From Fragilariopsis cylindrus CCMP1102 (lineage: Eukaryota; Bacillariophyta; Bacillariophyceae; Bacillariales; Bacillariaceae), in contig FMBT01000603.1 of NCBI GenBank assembly GCA_900095095.1, positions 1 to 38,613 of the forward strand: 38,613 bases of DNA. The letters run 5' to 3'. The notes beneath the pieces are model-generated. The model saw only the letters and a program-made list of their open reading frames with translations, was not told the origin of the DNA and made no database searches. Shown one piece after another: positions 9,456 through 20,008 of the stretch (position 1 is the stretch's first letter; every line of letters begins with the position of its first letter). The position numbers were made by a program, and so were the translations under genes.

Positions 9456-12400
9456 CTAATCGCTGATGATTTTTTGTGCCGGTGGAACAAATCCGGGACA
9501 GACACATCCTCGCCTGTATGCTTCCATCTTAGCTCCATTGCATTGTTCTTCTGTGCCAAATTCGTCAAGTACATCATATGCATATACAGCACCATCGTTA
9601 CAAGAAATATAGTCCCAATCTGCTACAATAAAGTCAGGATTTGAAAACCCTCCTTCACAAACAACACACTTGGTAATGTTATTCTGTTCAATGTAGCTAT
9701 CACAACAAGCTTGTGCTTTCTCACATTGGCAGCGTTGTCCGTTCTCTGCTATACAGTCGCTCCCGCAATTACAGTAGTAATCTCCTTCTACTTCTTCTGT
9801 TTCTTCTTCTTCTTCTCCGGTACTGTAGCTAAAACTACCAGAACATATAACCTGTCCACCAACAGGTTCTAAATTCGATAGCTGATTTCCATAGACGTTG
9901 AAGTTGTCATAGGTCTTGTTAACAATTCCCCAAGGTACAGATCCAGTAAGAAAATTAAAAGCAAATTCTAAATTTGTTAAATTATTGAGCTGACTCAAAG
10001 AGGATGGGATTGTACCAGACAATCCAATATAGGACATGCCTAAGTATACCATTTCTTTTAGCTGACCCAACTCCGAGGGTATTGTGCTTGTAGAGGGTTG
10101 TCAGTAACGATCAAATACTCCAGTGGTGTTGCTTTTGCGAGTTCAGTAGGGACTGTACCTGTCAAGAAATTTGAGTCTAGAGAAATTTAAAATATTGAGT
10201 GAGAAAAACGTTGAATTGTGATGTAAAGATATTCTCAGAATTGCTGAGCACTTACAAACCAAAAAACCTTCCATATTTGTTAGTTGTCCAACTTCGTTTC
10301 TATTGTGGCATTCAACAGAAAAAAAGGAGGGAAATCATGATCAGATTCGTTAAGTGATAGACGTTTAATTGAATATGAAAGTTTCAAACTGAATTGCATA
10401 GAATCAAGTACACTTACGGTATGGATCCTGTAAGCAAATTTTCGTCTACAAAATCAAAGTTTGATAGAATGATGATTTGATAATAGTGAAGTTATTGTGT
10501 TAGCTAGATAAGAATGGGTGAAAATATGTAACAGTAGCTACCGAACAGACTTCGGTGTTACATCCGTCGTTGCACTTACCAGCAAGGAACCATTCCAAAT
10601 TCATCATTCCAATTTCGCTCCTTTTAATGGTAGTAATTAATTAGAAGAAAGAAAGAAAGAAAACGCAGTCAAATGTTTAAGTGATCGACTCACTCTGCTA
10701 TACAGTAATACAACAACAAATTGGAAGTTTCGTGATATGTTACACTATAGAATTAAGTGAACTCACGGTATGGTTCCTGTCAAATAATTAGATGCTGAAG
10801 GATTCAAGACGAAGAAACAAAATTAGATTAAAGGTTCTGTGAAGCTTCATAAAGAGAGAAACCAAAAAAATATAATGTGATGTCTACTTACCGACATTAA
10901 TATATTGTATTGAAGACCAGAGCGAAATTTCTGATGGGATAGAACCAAATAGAGAAGCCATGCTCATATCAATCCTGGTGAGATTCTTCAGTAGACCAAT
11001 CTCCGTGGCCATGGTTCCCGAGATAATGTTTCCAAGTCCAACACCTCCGACGTCTAGTTCTATTACACTGTCATCTTTACATGCAACATTTGTCCAAGCG
11101 CATTGTCTTCCGTTTTTTATCCATAGACTGTCACGAATTAGTTTTTCACTTGATGTTTCATTATATGCAGGATTGATTAAAGTCATATTGATTGGTGCAG
11201 CAAAGTTTATTACTGCTAGGCTGTAGCGTTCTAAAAAGTGCTCATCTTCACATGACGAGAATCCTGACAAGTCCTCAAGCAACCACTTGACCGCTTTGTT
11301 CCGGCTATCTGAAGCAGTATAGATGGTAGTGGTGTCAATATAGTTGGAAAGTTTTCTGAAGTAACAATCTGGTATCAGTTCGAAATTTACAAGACCATCT
11401 TCATAACTATCCCCATCCAAAAGCACGATAGGGTCATCATCAATACTGTCGTTACCACCATGAAATAATGTATAGTTGACATAATAAATATCATGACCTT
11501 ATTTTTAATTTTTAGACAGTGGATGTGTGTTAGAGAAACAAAAAGTTCAAACACACAAACACATACATACAAACTTGCCGCACTTACCTCCACTCGTCCT
11601 GTTCTTAATCAACATGCTACACACTGTATCATCACTGATGAAAACAGTTTCAGTTTGATTTTCCATGACGGTCCTGACATTAACCGTCAATACATTAGAT
11701 CCACCGCAATCAAGAGTTAATAGAGGATCTCTTCGTACTAATGGAAAAATTATTTTAAAAATCGATTTGAGGCAAAATTAAGTTGAATTTAGTCTGCAGT
11801 CAACACCTTCGTCAAAATTAAACGGTTCATAGATTGCATACTTACTAGAATTCGCAAAGATTTCATTTTCAGATACTCCGAATTGGGGCTCGTTCTCCAC
11901 TGTGTACAAATTGTTAATACGAATCGTCACTGCGTTTTGTGAAGGATCTATTATGTTTGTTTTGTAAAAATTTGAAGGAGCAAGTGAATAGATAAATAGG
12001 TTGAGTTTTTTTTCAGTACGATAAAGTATCGTTATTCATTCGATTCAATCTCAAAACATTGTATTTCCTTTATTTTGTGTGTGATTGTTTCTACACACGT
12101 AGTTCTTACCTTTGCACATAGGATACCCATCACCGAAAGTATCAGTATTAAAAGTATTTTTCATTGTTCCAACCCCACACTGAATTTCATTGCAAGTTGC
12201 TGCACAGCAATCACCTTCGTCATAATTGTAGCTAGGTATATTGAAATCTTGATTGCATACCTAAATGGAAGAAACGATTGAGTTAAATTGTGCAATGAAA
12301 TGATTTTTAGATGTAAAACTCCATATTGCCATTTTTTTGTATGTGATTGCGTACTTACCCCATCTCCTAAGAAAGAACTGCACTGATCGGCATCTAAGCT

Positions 12401-15010
12401 CTCTTCATCATCAAAGAAGTATAATTGGAGTGGTGTGCCAGTCCTTGAGTACTGGAATTGAAAGAGGAAGATGTAAATTATATCCGTTAGAAAACAACTA
12501 GATATTGTGTTCAGAATATTTTTATACAACGTACCCAAGGTTCTTCAAAAGTAACAGAAATATCAAAGTCGTATGTTTGGTCAGAGTACATCAGTATATC
12601 TACATTTTCGGCTCCACATGCTAATGTACTATTTCCTTTGAATAAAAACCATTTACGGTTCTCCTTACAGTACCCAAATTTGGCTGCATCAACATTATAT
12701 CCATTCCTATTATATCCATTACCTTCATATATATAACGTTTATCATGTTTTTCAATGTCATTGTTCATGTAATAACAACCCGAGTAGATATCGTAAGGTG
12801 AGTCTGAATCAAATTGGACACGTAAAGTTTTTGTGATCCAACTATGTCTTGAGTCTTGACGTATGGCAACAGTTGTAATACATGCTAAAAGAACAAATGC
12901 AATAGGAATAACAGTGTATCTGTAACGCACGTGTTGCTAGAACAAATAGTATAATGTGAGTTACAAGAAAAAACGACAATTTACCGAAAACGAATTTGAA
13001 ACATTTGTACTTACGTATTTGCGAAAGATACAAGCAGGTACAGGAAGCTTTTCAATTCGATTTGCTTCTTTTTTAAGACTTGGCCCATATTTACCCCACT
13101 AGTAGCAGTTCACGTAGCAGTAGCAGAACACGTAATAGTAGCAATAAGAGAAGTGTAAATTGAAAGAGAAAAAAGGAAAAAATTGAGTCTTCTTTTTCAT
13201 CATACTCTGTTATTTGACGACAACAACGGTGAATAGCAGCAGCAGCAGCAATGATGGTCAACAATTAACGATTTCGAATTGCGATTTGACTGGACTTGCT
13301 TCCTTCGTGATTTGTCCTTTATACATTTTACATATTGATTCTTACCTGTGCCAATTCAAATGCTACACACATAATCGGTCCATTGGTATTATTACGAGGA
13401 GAAGCAGTAGTAATAAATAATGAATGAATTGGATAGAAGCAAAGACAATAAATAGATTAAGTATTTCTTTCTCTATGCGTACATTATACTTTTGTTCGAT
13501 TGATTCCATTCGACTTCAGTACCATTTTTTTGGCGATTTTTTTGTGGTCGTTTATCTTTTTTTTCATACAACATAAGTTCATTGTAGTTATCTTTACTTA
13601 CCTACGTCATCGAAAGCAGAGATAAAATTGACAGCTGTAAAATTTAAAACAATATCAACAATGTCTGTTGTACTAACCACTAACAGAAGAACGACGAGAC
13701 ACGCGAGCTTTACTCCAAGAATCGAAACCAAATCAAAGCATACCGTTAAGATATAGATATGTTAGTTTAATAGTAACAAACAAAATAGTTCTCTTTGTTC
13801 GTTTTATTTTAAATCAACAACAACGAACGTACCATCCCTTGAGTGAATCTCAATGCACATGAAAAGACCATACAATGTACTTTATCACCAGATTTTGCTT
13901 TACAAAATTTAGGAAATGTTTCAGTAGCAGTAACAACATCTCTAATGGATTCGTCTGCAAAGATGCAATAGGATACTAAAGCAAAAAATTGTGTTGTTCT
14001 TGCCAATGCTGGTACATTCGCTGGAATAAACTCTGCCAGCATGCCATCATCAGGATTTGGAACGTCTTAGATTTTTCATACCAGCGGCAGCAGCAGCAAC
14101 AACAACATCAAACATCAACAAAGAACAACAACAAAGTAAGTTGACCTTAATTAAATGTGCAAATAGCAACTTCGGGGTATAGTGTATGCGCACCTAGTAT
14201 AGCACTTAGATTTTACGTACCTTCAGTTGTTGAATGATTTTTACTAGCAACACGTAACACTAACAGGACTAAGAAGGCAATCTGAAACAACCATACCATA
14301 AATCCAAATGACCTGTTATCGAGATGGACAGCGAGATGGAAATCGAAATCGAAGAATCAAATCAAAGAATCGAATCAAAGAATCGAATTGAAAGGATGAC
14401 GAATATAATATATGAACGCATTTGTGAGATTTTAAAAAATAGTACGAAGAAAATGATGATACATTACAGTAGGTACGTGCGCATGCATGTACGCAATCCT
14501 GTTTACTCATTAAATGGGAAACAAAAAAATAGAATGGAATGCTTACCAGAAACCCAAATGATCCAATGGACTGTATAGTGCTAAAAATGAATAACAATCG
14601 GCTGGATATGTTGTTGCACTATTCGTATTCGTATTTTCATCTTTATCTCCTGCATCTCCTCCGTCACTTTCATCAGTGTCATCTCCTCTTTCTCGTTGTT
14701 TTTCTCTTGTGACTAGATCGTCGTCGCCATCAACTATTATAACATCGTCGTTGTTATCATCAGTTGTAGTATTATCAGCGTAGTCAGCGTAGTCAGCGGC
14801 AAAATTTTCTTCGTCATCTTCATTATAATTATTATTATTTCCCGTACTCATCAAATATCCGGTTCCTTCTCCTCCGCTAAACCCATTATTAGAATCATCC
14901 ATATTCCTACCATTCAACTCAGCAACAGTAATATCAATGTTACTATTATTATTGTCGTTGACGTAATTGGAATTATGTCTTCGTGATGGTGCATTATTAT
15001 TCATCATCAT
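9456..15010 (-). CDS. Multi-exon membrane-anchored LRR protein with LNR-like motif and Cys-rich tail; one-nucleotide frameshift in last exon
   Basis: Seventeen exons were traced with GT-AG sites and consistent phases: 15010-14547, 14312-14221, 14065-13833, 13707-13602, 13362-13346, 13098-13015, 12936-12535, 12451-12359, 12260-12110, 11947-11846, 11737-11588, 11497-10892, 10794-10767, 10620-10580, 10445-10418, 10299-10256, 10176-9456. The N-terminus is Asn/Asp-rich and probably cytosolic. Likely membrane helices follow: FMVWLFQIAFLVLLVL, TTQFFALVSYCIF, LACLVVLLLVV with NFTAVNFISAFDDVAFELA, and YTVIPIAFVLLACITTVAI. The ectodomain has an LNR/Notch-like Cys motif (YDEGDCCAATC), then LRRs of plant type (LTGTIPSEIG, LSGTIPSSLSQL), then a Cys-rich tail ending CVCPGF. 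I remember similar N-termini in diatom LRR proteins. Near 10091 the frame must shift by one base; unshifted, it stops at 10058 after about 919 residues, shifted it gives about 1120. Probably a cell-surface receptor or adhesion protein; ligand unknown. Confidence 0.8.
13346..13362 (-). other. 17-nt microexon of the LRR gene
   Basis: Exon of 17 nt between a TGTGTAG acceptor and a GTAAGAATC donor. It joins phase 1 to phase 0, so that ...ISAFDDV continues to AFELAQ and then WGKYGPSLKKEA of the next exon. The joined peptide is the conserved part of this diatom membrane domain, which supports the exon despite its size. Confidence 0.75.
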
Positions 15011-16160
15011 GATTATTTGATATTATTAGTATTTCACGACGATGTTTGTTGCCCCGTTACGGTACCTGTTCTGTCGCTGCTTTATAAGTCGACTTGGAGC
15101 CTACGTCTACAAGATACAATTTGTTTGCTGTATTCAATAGATACCGGTAGAGATGAGGGGATGGTGGTGATCGATGTTGTGATGTTACTTGCTTCAGGAC
15201 AAAACAATTATTAATTTTCTCATCTCGTCGGGACGATTGAATCAATCATTAGCAACGATTGATGATGATGTCATAATTTTTTATAATTATTGAGAAGTGT
15301 CTCATAATTTTAGTAAAGTTCAAAGAATAGTCGAAGGGCATATTAGGAAGATTATGGGCTATAGATTTTAGTCCGCTAGCACTGTGACAAAAACAAACAC
15401 TTACATAAATAAATGCATGCTTTTCGATTTGAATCTTCAATAATAGTGCTTTGTAAAAATGATTATGACTTAAATTTTGAGCTACAGTATACTCGCGTTA
15501 ACAAATACATTTTAACAAATACACTCGCGTGCACGTGATTCGTGACTGGGTAGCCGTGTAGTGACTTGAAAGTTACACCCCTCAAACAGAACATACTTTT
15601 TGAATTTTCGCGCCGGGGGATCTGTCGAAAGCATTGAATAAATCTCCGCGTGGAACTAGTCATTAATATAAAAACTAAATCATGCCCAAATTTTACTAGT
15701 ATTTGCTAGTCTACTATATAATAACAACTTTAGCAGTAAGTATACACACCTAAAAAGTCATTTTTTTGATAAAATAAACTATAAAGTTTATAATTGACCT
15801 ATTGGATGGAGAACTGTTATATACCTTATTCTCCTAAGCCTACTGGTATCTCATAATGTAGGCTCACACACGGCACACATCAAATAACCCACAAAAATGG
15901 CCCATTTGCAGTGTTTTGTGGACATACAGTACACTCAAAGAGGTGAATTATCCCAAAATATATGGATGGGGTACACCATATATACCAAAGGAAACTTACT
16001 CTTGGTGCTTTGTGTTGATGGTCCAGCTTAGGTGCGCACAAAAGTGGAAAACCCTGTTTTGGGGCCTAAATGACCCATTTTGTGGTTAATGCAACACTAT
16101 ACCTTCATAACCTCCATAAAAATCTAAGCATAATGAGGTCCTTGTAGATATAGGTATAAT
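15011..16160. other. Non-coding region upstream of the LRR gene
   Basis: No gene recognised. It contains the presumed LRR promoter, a 46-bp segment (15665-15710) repeated in inverted orientation at 30547-30592, and a TTTTCGCGCC word at about 15604-15613. Short frames here have no protein-like features. Confidence 0.5.
15665..15710 (+). repeat. Dispersed 46-bp repeat, copy A (inverted partner at 30547-30592)
   Basis: The 46 bases match the reverse complement of 30547-30592 with only two differences by eye (c/t at two positions). Both copies lie in non-coding DNA. It may be a fragment of an old mobile element or a conserved non-coding word. Confidence 0.85.
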
Positions 16161-16836
16161 GGATGCTAGTTCACTCAACCCATCTGGTGTTGTCCTCTGC
16201 AACCCATTCAAATAAGATATTTTGTTAATAATTTGATTGAAAATCAATGTTATTTCTGTGCCTTCCACAACAGGGAAATGAATTATTTCATTCCCCAACC
16301 ACAGGAACAAAAAAGTTGTGGGATGCAAACAAAATGTACTAGCACTCTATGTGGATGCTAGTGCACCCAACTTATCTGGTGTTGTCCTCTGCAAACCTTC
16401 CAAATGAGATATTTTGTTGTTCATTTCAGATCAAAAATCATGTTGTTTGTGTGCCATCCACACCAGCAAAATGAATATCATTCCAAAACCACATGAACAA
16501 AAAAGTTGCAGGAGGCAAACACAACATTCTAATACACTATGTGAATGTAAGTGCACTTTACTCATCTGGTGCTGTCCTTTGCAACCCTTTCAAATGAGAT
16601 ATTATGTATTCATTTCAGATCAAAAATCATTTTGTTGTTTTTGTGCCTTCCTCACCAGCAAAATGAATATCATTCCAAAACCACAAGAACAGAAAAGCTG
16701 TAGGGTGCAAACACAATGTTCTAGTACACTATGTGGATGTTTATGCATCTGACTCATCTGGTGTTGTTCTGTGCAACCCTTTCAAATGAGATATTTTGTA
16801 TTCATTTCTGATCAAAAATCATATGGTGGTCCAAAA
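16161..16836. repeat. Tandem satellite, ~191-bp unit, about 3.5 copies
   Basis: Units begin at about 16161, 16353, 16543 and 16735 (GGATGCTAGT or GAATGTAAGT-like starts), so the period is 190-192 bp. Each unit shares CATCTGGTG.TGTCC, TTTCAAATGAGATATT, TTCAGATCAAAAATCAT, ACCAGCAAAATGAATATCAT and CATTCCAAAACCACA blocks. The first unit is the most diverged. No open frame crosses it, and the spacing and length do not fit CRISPR. Confidence 0.9.
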
Positions 16837-17910
16837 TACATACATTTCATTATTTAAAAATACCACCAGGTAAATTAGAACACATAGTTTAATTACTGTC
16901 CTCACAAGGAGTCAGGTATTGGCATGAATAAAAAAATAGTTGCTTCCTACTAAGAGGAACCTGGCACACAATAATAAGTTGCTGTTGCTGCAATGCATGC
17001 CTTGACACATCAAGGTATGTATTATGGGAGAATGTATAGTCGGTGGTAGTAGATGTTGTGAGTATTGTTTGTTGTTGTTCTACTACATGGTAGCCATTGT
17101 CATGTCATTGTGTGTTTGAGAAACCTGCCTATTCATATTTCATAGCTGATGGATGGTTAATTTTTGTGGTAACATATAATATATCTTACTTAACTATTGG
17201 TTGATCATTGGATGGATTTACAGGCTCCCCATGCCATGGAGCTATTAATTCCACAAAAAAAGACATTTCACATTCTTTCTCATATTGTAGGCAACAATTG
17301 TCCTTGTGCGGATAGGCTGCTGACTACTCCCAAAAAAGGAGGTGCTTAGACCCATCCAGAAGTGGTTATTGTATATTATTACAGTGTAGTACCATCAATG
17401 CTTCTCTTTTATGTATTCCCCTCCACAGTCTCACACACACACACACATATATCCATATGCATATCCATATCCATATCTATACTAATACCTATACCCATAC
17501 CCATACCAATACCCATATGCCATACCCAAAACCATATCCATATCCATACATGCCACAATCAAGATGGAACCAGAAGAATTCTCTATGTGTATGTGTGTGC
17601 ACCCTGTCTATTCAACCTTCAGGTAAAAATGTGTGGCCTAGGTAGGTATTGCAAAACCAAGTAGGTTCATCATCATATCAAGGCATTCCTTAGCACACAG
17701 ATGATAATACAAAACAGTGTAGAGAGACTCTAGTATGGCATGATGATCCAATGTATACAATACTTCTTCTCAAGATTAGTGTGTACATACCTACTACATC
17801 TACTTCTACTAGTAGCACTACTACTAGTAAGACTACGCTAAGTATGGGTAAAGTTAAAGGCCGAAAGAAGTTTTGTACATAAAATAGGATTAATTCATTT
17901 TAATTTATTT
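16837..17910. other. Non-coding region right of the satellite
   Basis: No gene supported. It includes the CA and CCATAY arrays at 17431-17553 and AT-rich unique sequence. Frames at 17362-17664 are read through the microsatellite and are not protein-like. Confidence 0.5.
17431..17553. repeat. CA tract followed by degenerate CCATAY hexamer array
   Basis: A (CA)n tract at about 17431-17446 passes into CCATAT/CCATAC/CTATAC-like hexamers up to about 17553. Frames across it read as alternating Ile/His/Tyr/Pro, an artefact of the repeat. Confidence 0.85.
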
Positions 17911-18216
17911 TCAATAAGAGAGATCGGAACAGCCAGTATAAGGATTTCTTCCTCTTCTTCTTTTAGGACGGGATTTTACAGATATCACAAACATATAAAA
18001 ACACAGATGATGGATACCACATATAATAATAAGACATATAGGTCCTATATGATAAAGAATATTATTTGTTGAAATAGCTATATTCTTTTTTCTTTCTTGA
18101 ACAAAATGCGTACACGGTAAGGTAGACCGGTATTGCAGTCGCCACGTGAATTTTCTTCTTCTTCTCCAATACACACCACCATCGCATAACAAAACATAAC
18201 ATATTATGCCATCCAC
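17911..18216 (-). CDS. Possible small membrane protein or 3' exon, unrecognised
   Basis: A 101-codon frame with one likely membrane segment (HIGPICLIIICGIHHLCFYM) followed by a basic stretch (KSRPKRRRGRNPY) and TGCSDLSY at the C-terminus. It lies downstream of the gene at 18302-20008 on the same strand and could be an independent small gene, a last exon of an unseen transcript, or chance. No family recognised, and composition is only mildly protein-like. Confidence 0.25.
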   Translation of the reverse strand: MDGIICYVLLCDGGVYWRRRRKFTWRLQYRSTLPCTHFVQERKKNIAISTNNILYHIGPICLIIICGIHHLCFYMFVISVKSRPKRRRGRNPYTGCSDLSY

Positions 18217-18301
18217 CCCTCCTGATGAACGAATAACATAGGTAACGTAGTAGTGAGAGAATAACTACAAATGAAAAAGTTTTTTGATCTTTCCCTTATT
18301 T

Positions 18302-20008
18302 TTATTGAAGAAATGTTTTCATTAAAATTACTGATGCTGGTTGTTGTTTAGCTGTTGTTGTTCGTTTTGGTGATGATGAACGAGCAGCAGCAGCACCACG
18401 ACGACGACCACCACCACGACCATTGCCTTGACGATGACCACTACCATTACCACCACGTGACTGTTGTTGATTAGATTGTTGTTGTTGTTGATTTTGTAGT
18501 GATGATGGTGGCATTAATAAGTTATACAATTTATTTTCAGGAACAAATAATGTTGATTTTGGTGGATTATGTCCATAAATTGAATTCATATTTGTATTAT
18601 CGACTTTACATGGAATAGTACTAGATTCATCATCTTTTGTTGGTCCTGATCCTAATGGACTTTTATCCACCGAGGAATGATTTAAATGTCGTAATAAAGA
18701 TTCAATCCGTGTTGCATTTCTACGTCCATTTACAGGTATTGATCGTGATCGATGACCAATCCATATATCACGACATTCATCTAATCGTTGACTATCCGCC
18801 AAATTATTAGAAGTACTATAAAGTGGTCGTATCCCTATTGCATTTGGATGATAGATACCAATAACAATATCTTCTGTTGGTTCTAATGTATTCGAATCTA
18901 TAACAATAATATGTAGTACTAATTTACCAGATGAATTTGTATTTGGTACCAATGATCGTAGCATATTCGATTTCGATAATGTACCTGTACCACTACCACT
19001 AAGATTCATTCTATGACGACCAAAAAAGGACCACTTGTTACTTTTTGATGGACAACCCAGATATGGTCGTGCAGGTACTTCACCATCATACCACAATAAT
19101 GGAAATTTTACATGTTGACCCACTAATGATTGCCATACTATACCACATTTCATGGCATGATTATATCCATCCTCTTTGGATAATTCATCATGTAAGTACG
19201 ATGTGGGTGCAATTGTTCTTTCAAAGGGTGTGGCAGCAGATGTTACTTTTGGTAAATAACGTAATGAACGATCATGATTACGTCGTCGACTTTGTTGTGG
19301 TTGTGGTGGTGGCGATGAGTCTTGTTGAGGTGGAAGCGGTTGACGTTGACGTTGACATTGCTGTTGCAGTTGTTGTTGTTGTCGTTTTTGAGACTGTTGT
19401 TGTTCAGATGATGATGATGAGGACATAACAACATACGGTTCTAGGAGGTGTTGAGGTGTAGTCTCTTGTTGTGGCGCTGTAACGTAAGGTTTCATGTTGA
19501 GTGGTGTTTCAATGGATGTGGATGATCGTTCTACTAGTTCATTAAAATAATTTGTAGGACGAGATCTTCTTCCTCTTGATGACGACGATGATGATGATGT
19601 TGGACTGTTCGTAACGGATGGTGAGAATCGAAATAGACTACTATTATTATCTGCTGATGCTGATGCCGATGCCGCCTCCGATGCTGACGATGTCGAAGAA
19701 GAAGAAGTAATAGATCCTAATGTCCATTCGGACATCATCATTGCTGTAGGAGTAGTACAGTGGGTGGCACCTGATTTAGAGGACATTGTAGATATTGGAT
19801 TCGAAGAAAATTTTGCAACAAATTCAGATTCGTCATCAATACCGTTAACGATTATTAATGAAGCAGAGTAGTTTGGAAATTGTGGTGTAATTGCTGTTAT
19901 TGTCATCCTTTTAATTGTGTTGCTGTTGTTGTTGTTGTTGTTGTCGTTGTTTGCGGCGGATTGAAGTGTTGTAATATTTGGTTGGTGCCTGTGTGCTTGT
20001 CGAGGCAA
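18302..20008 (-). CDS. Unrecognised protein with Gln/Ser-rich N-half, conserved-looking core and Arg/Gly-rich tail
   Basis: Single frame of 568 codons, no intron needed. Residues 1-260 are low complexity (Asn, Ser, Gln, Pro/Gln runs). Residues ~280-450 have ordinary composition and probably fold: MKCGIVWQSLVGQHVKFPL, LWYDGEVPARPYLGC, KLVLHIIVIDSNTLEP, DIVIGIYHPNAIGIRPLY, ECRDIWIGHRSRSIPV. The C-terminal ~60 residues are Gln-rich then Arg/Gly-rich (GHRQGNGRGGGRRRG), similar to RGG tails of RNA-binding proteins. No signal peptide or membrane helix. I do not recognise the core; an RNA-associated role is only a guess from the tail. The in-frame Met at 20008 is the first of the frame; Met-35 is an alternative start. 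Presence of a long non-repetitive core makes it a real gene. Confidence 0.75.
   Translation of the reverse strand: MPRQAHRHQPNITTLQSAANNDNNNNNNSNTIKRMTITAITPQFPNYSASLIIVNGIDDESEFVAKFSSNPISTMSSKSGATHCTTPTAMMMSEWTLGSITSSSSTSSASEAASASASADNNSSLFRFSPSVTNSPTSSSSSSSRGRRSRPTNYFNELVERSSTSIETPLNMKPYVTAPQQETTPQHLLEPYVVMSSSSSSEQQQSQKRQQQQLQQQCQRQRQPLPPQQDSSPPPQPQQSRRRNHDRSLRYLPKVTSAATPFERTIAPTSYLHDELSKEDGYNHAMKCGIVWQSLVGQHVKFPLLWYDGEVPARPYLGCPSKSNKWSFFGRHRMNLSGSGTGTLSKSNMLRSLVPNTNSSGKLVLHIIVIDSNTLEPTEDIVIGIYHPNAIGIRPLYSTSNNLADSQRLDECRDIWIGHRSRSIPVNGRRNATRIESLLRHLNHSSVDKSPLGSGPTKDDESSTIPCKVDNTNMNSIYGHNPPKSTLFVPENKLYNLLMPPSSLQNQQQQQSNQQQSRGGNGSGHRQGNGRGGGRRRGAAAARSSSPKRTTTAKQQPASVILMKTFLQ

Noticed and set aside
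9456..12930. LRR receptor kinase
   Set aside because: No kinase motifs occur anywhere in the exons; the C-terminus is a Cys-rich tail.
16414..16752. 112-codon frame with repeated SDQKS..CC..HTSKMNIIPKP
   Set aside because: It is open only because the 191-bp satellite repeats in near-frame; neighbouring units are closed by stops.
16161..16836. CRISPR-like array
   Set aside because: Units are contiguous ~191-bp copies without unique spacers, in eukaryotic DNA.
17431..17553. Telomeric repeat
   Set aside because: Hexamers are CCATAY and degenerate, not the TTAGGG-type telomere repeat, and lie mid-window.
17362..17664. 100-codon plus-strand frame
   Set aside because: Runs through CA and CCATAY microsatellites; Ile/Pro/His periodicity is an artefact.
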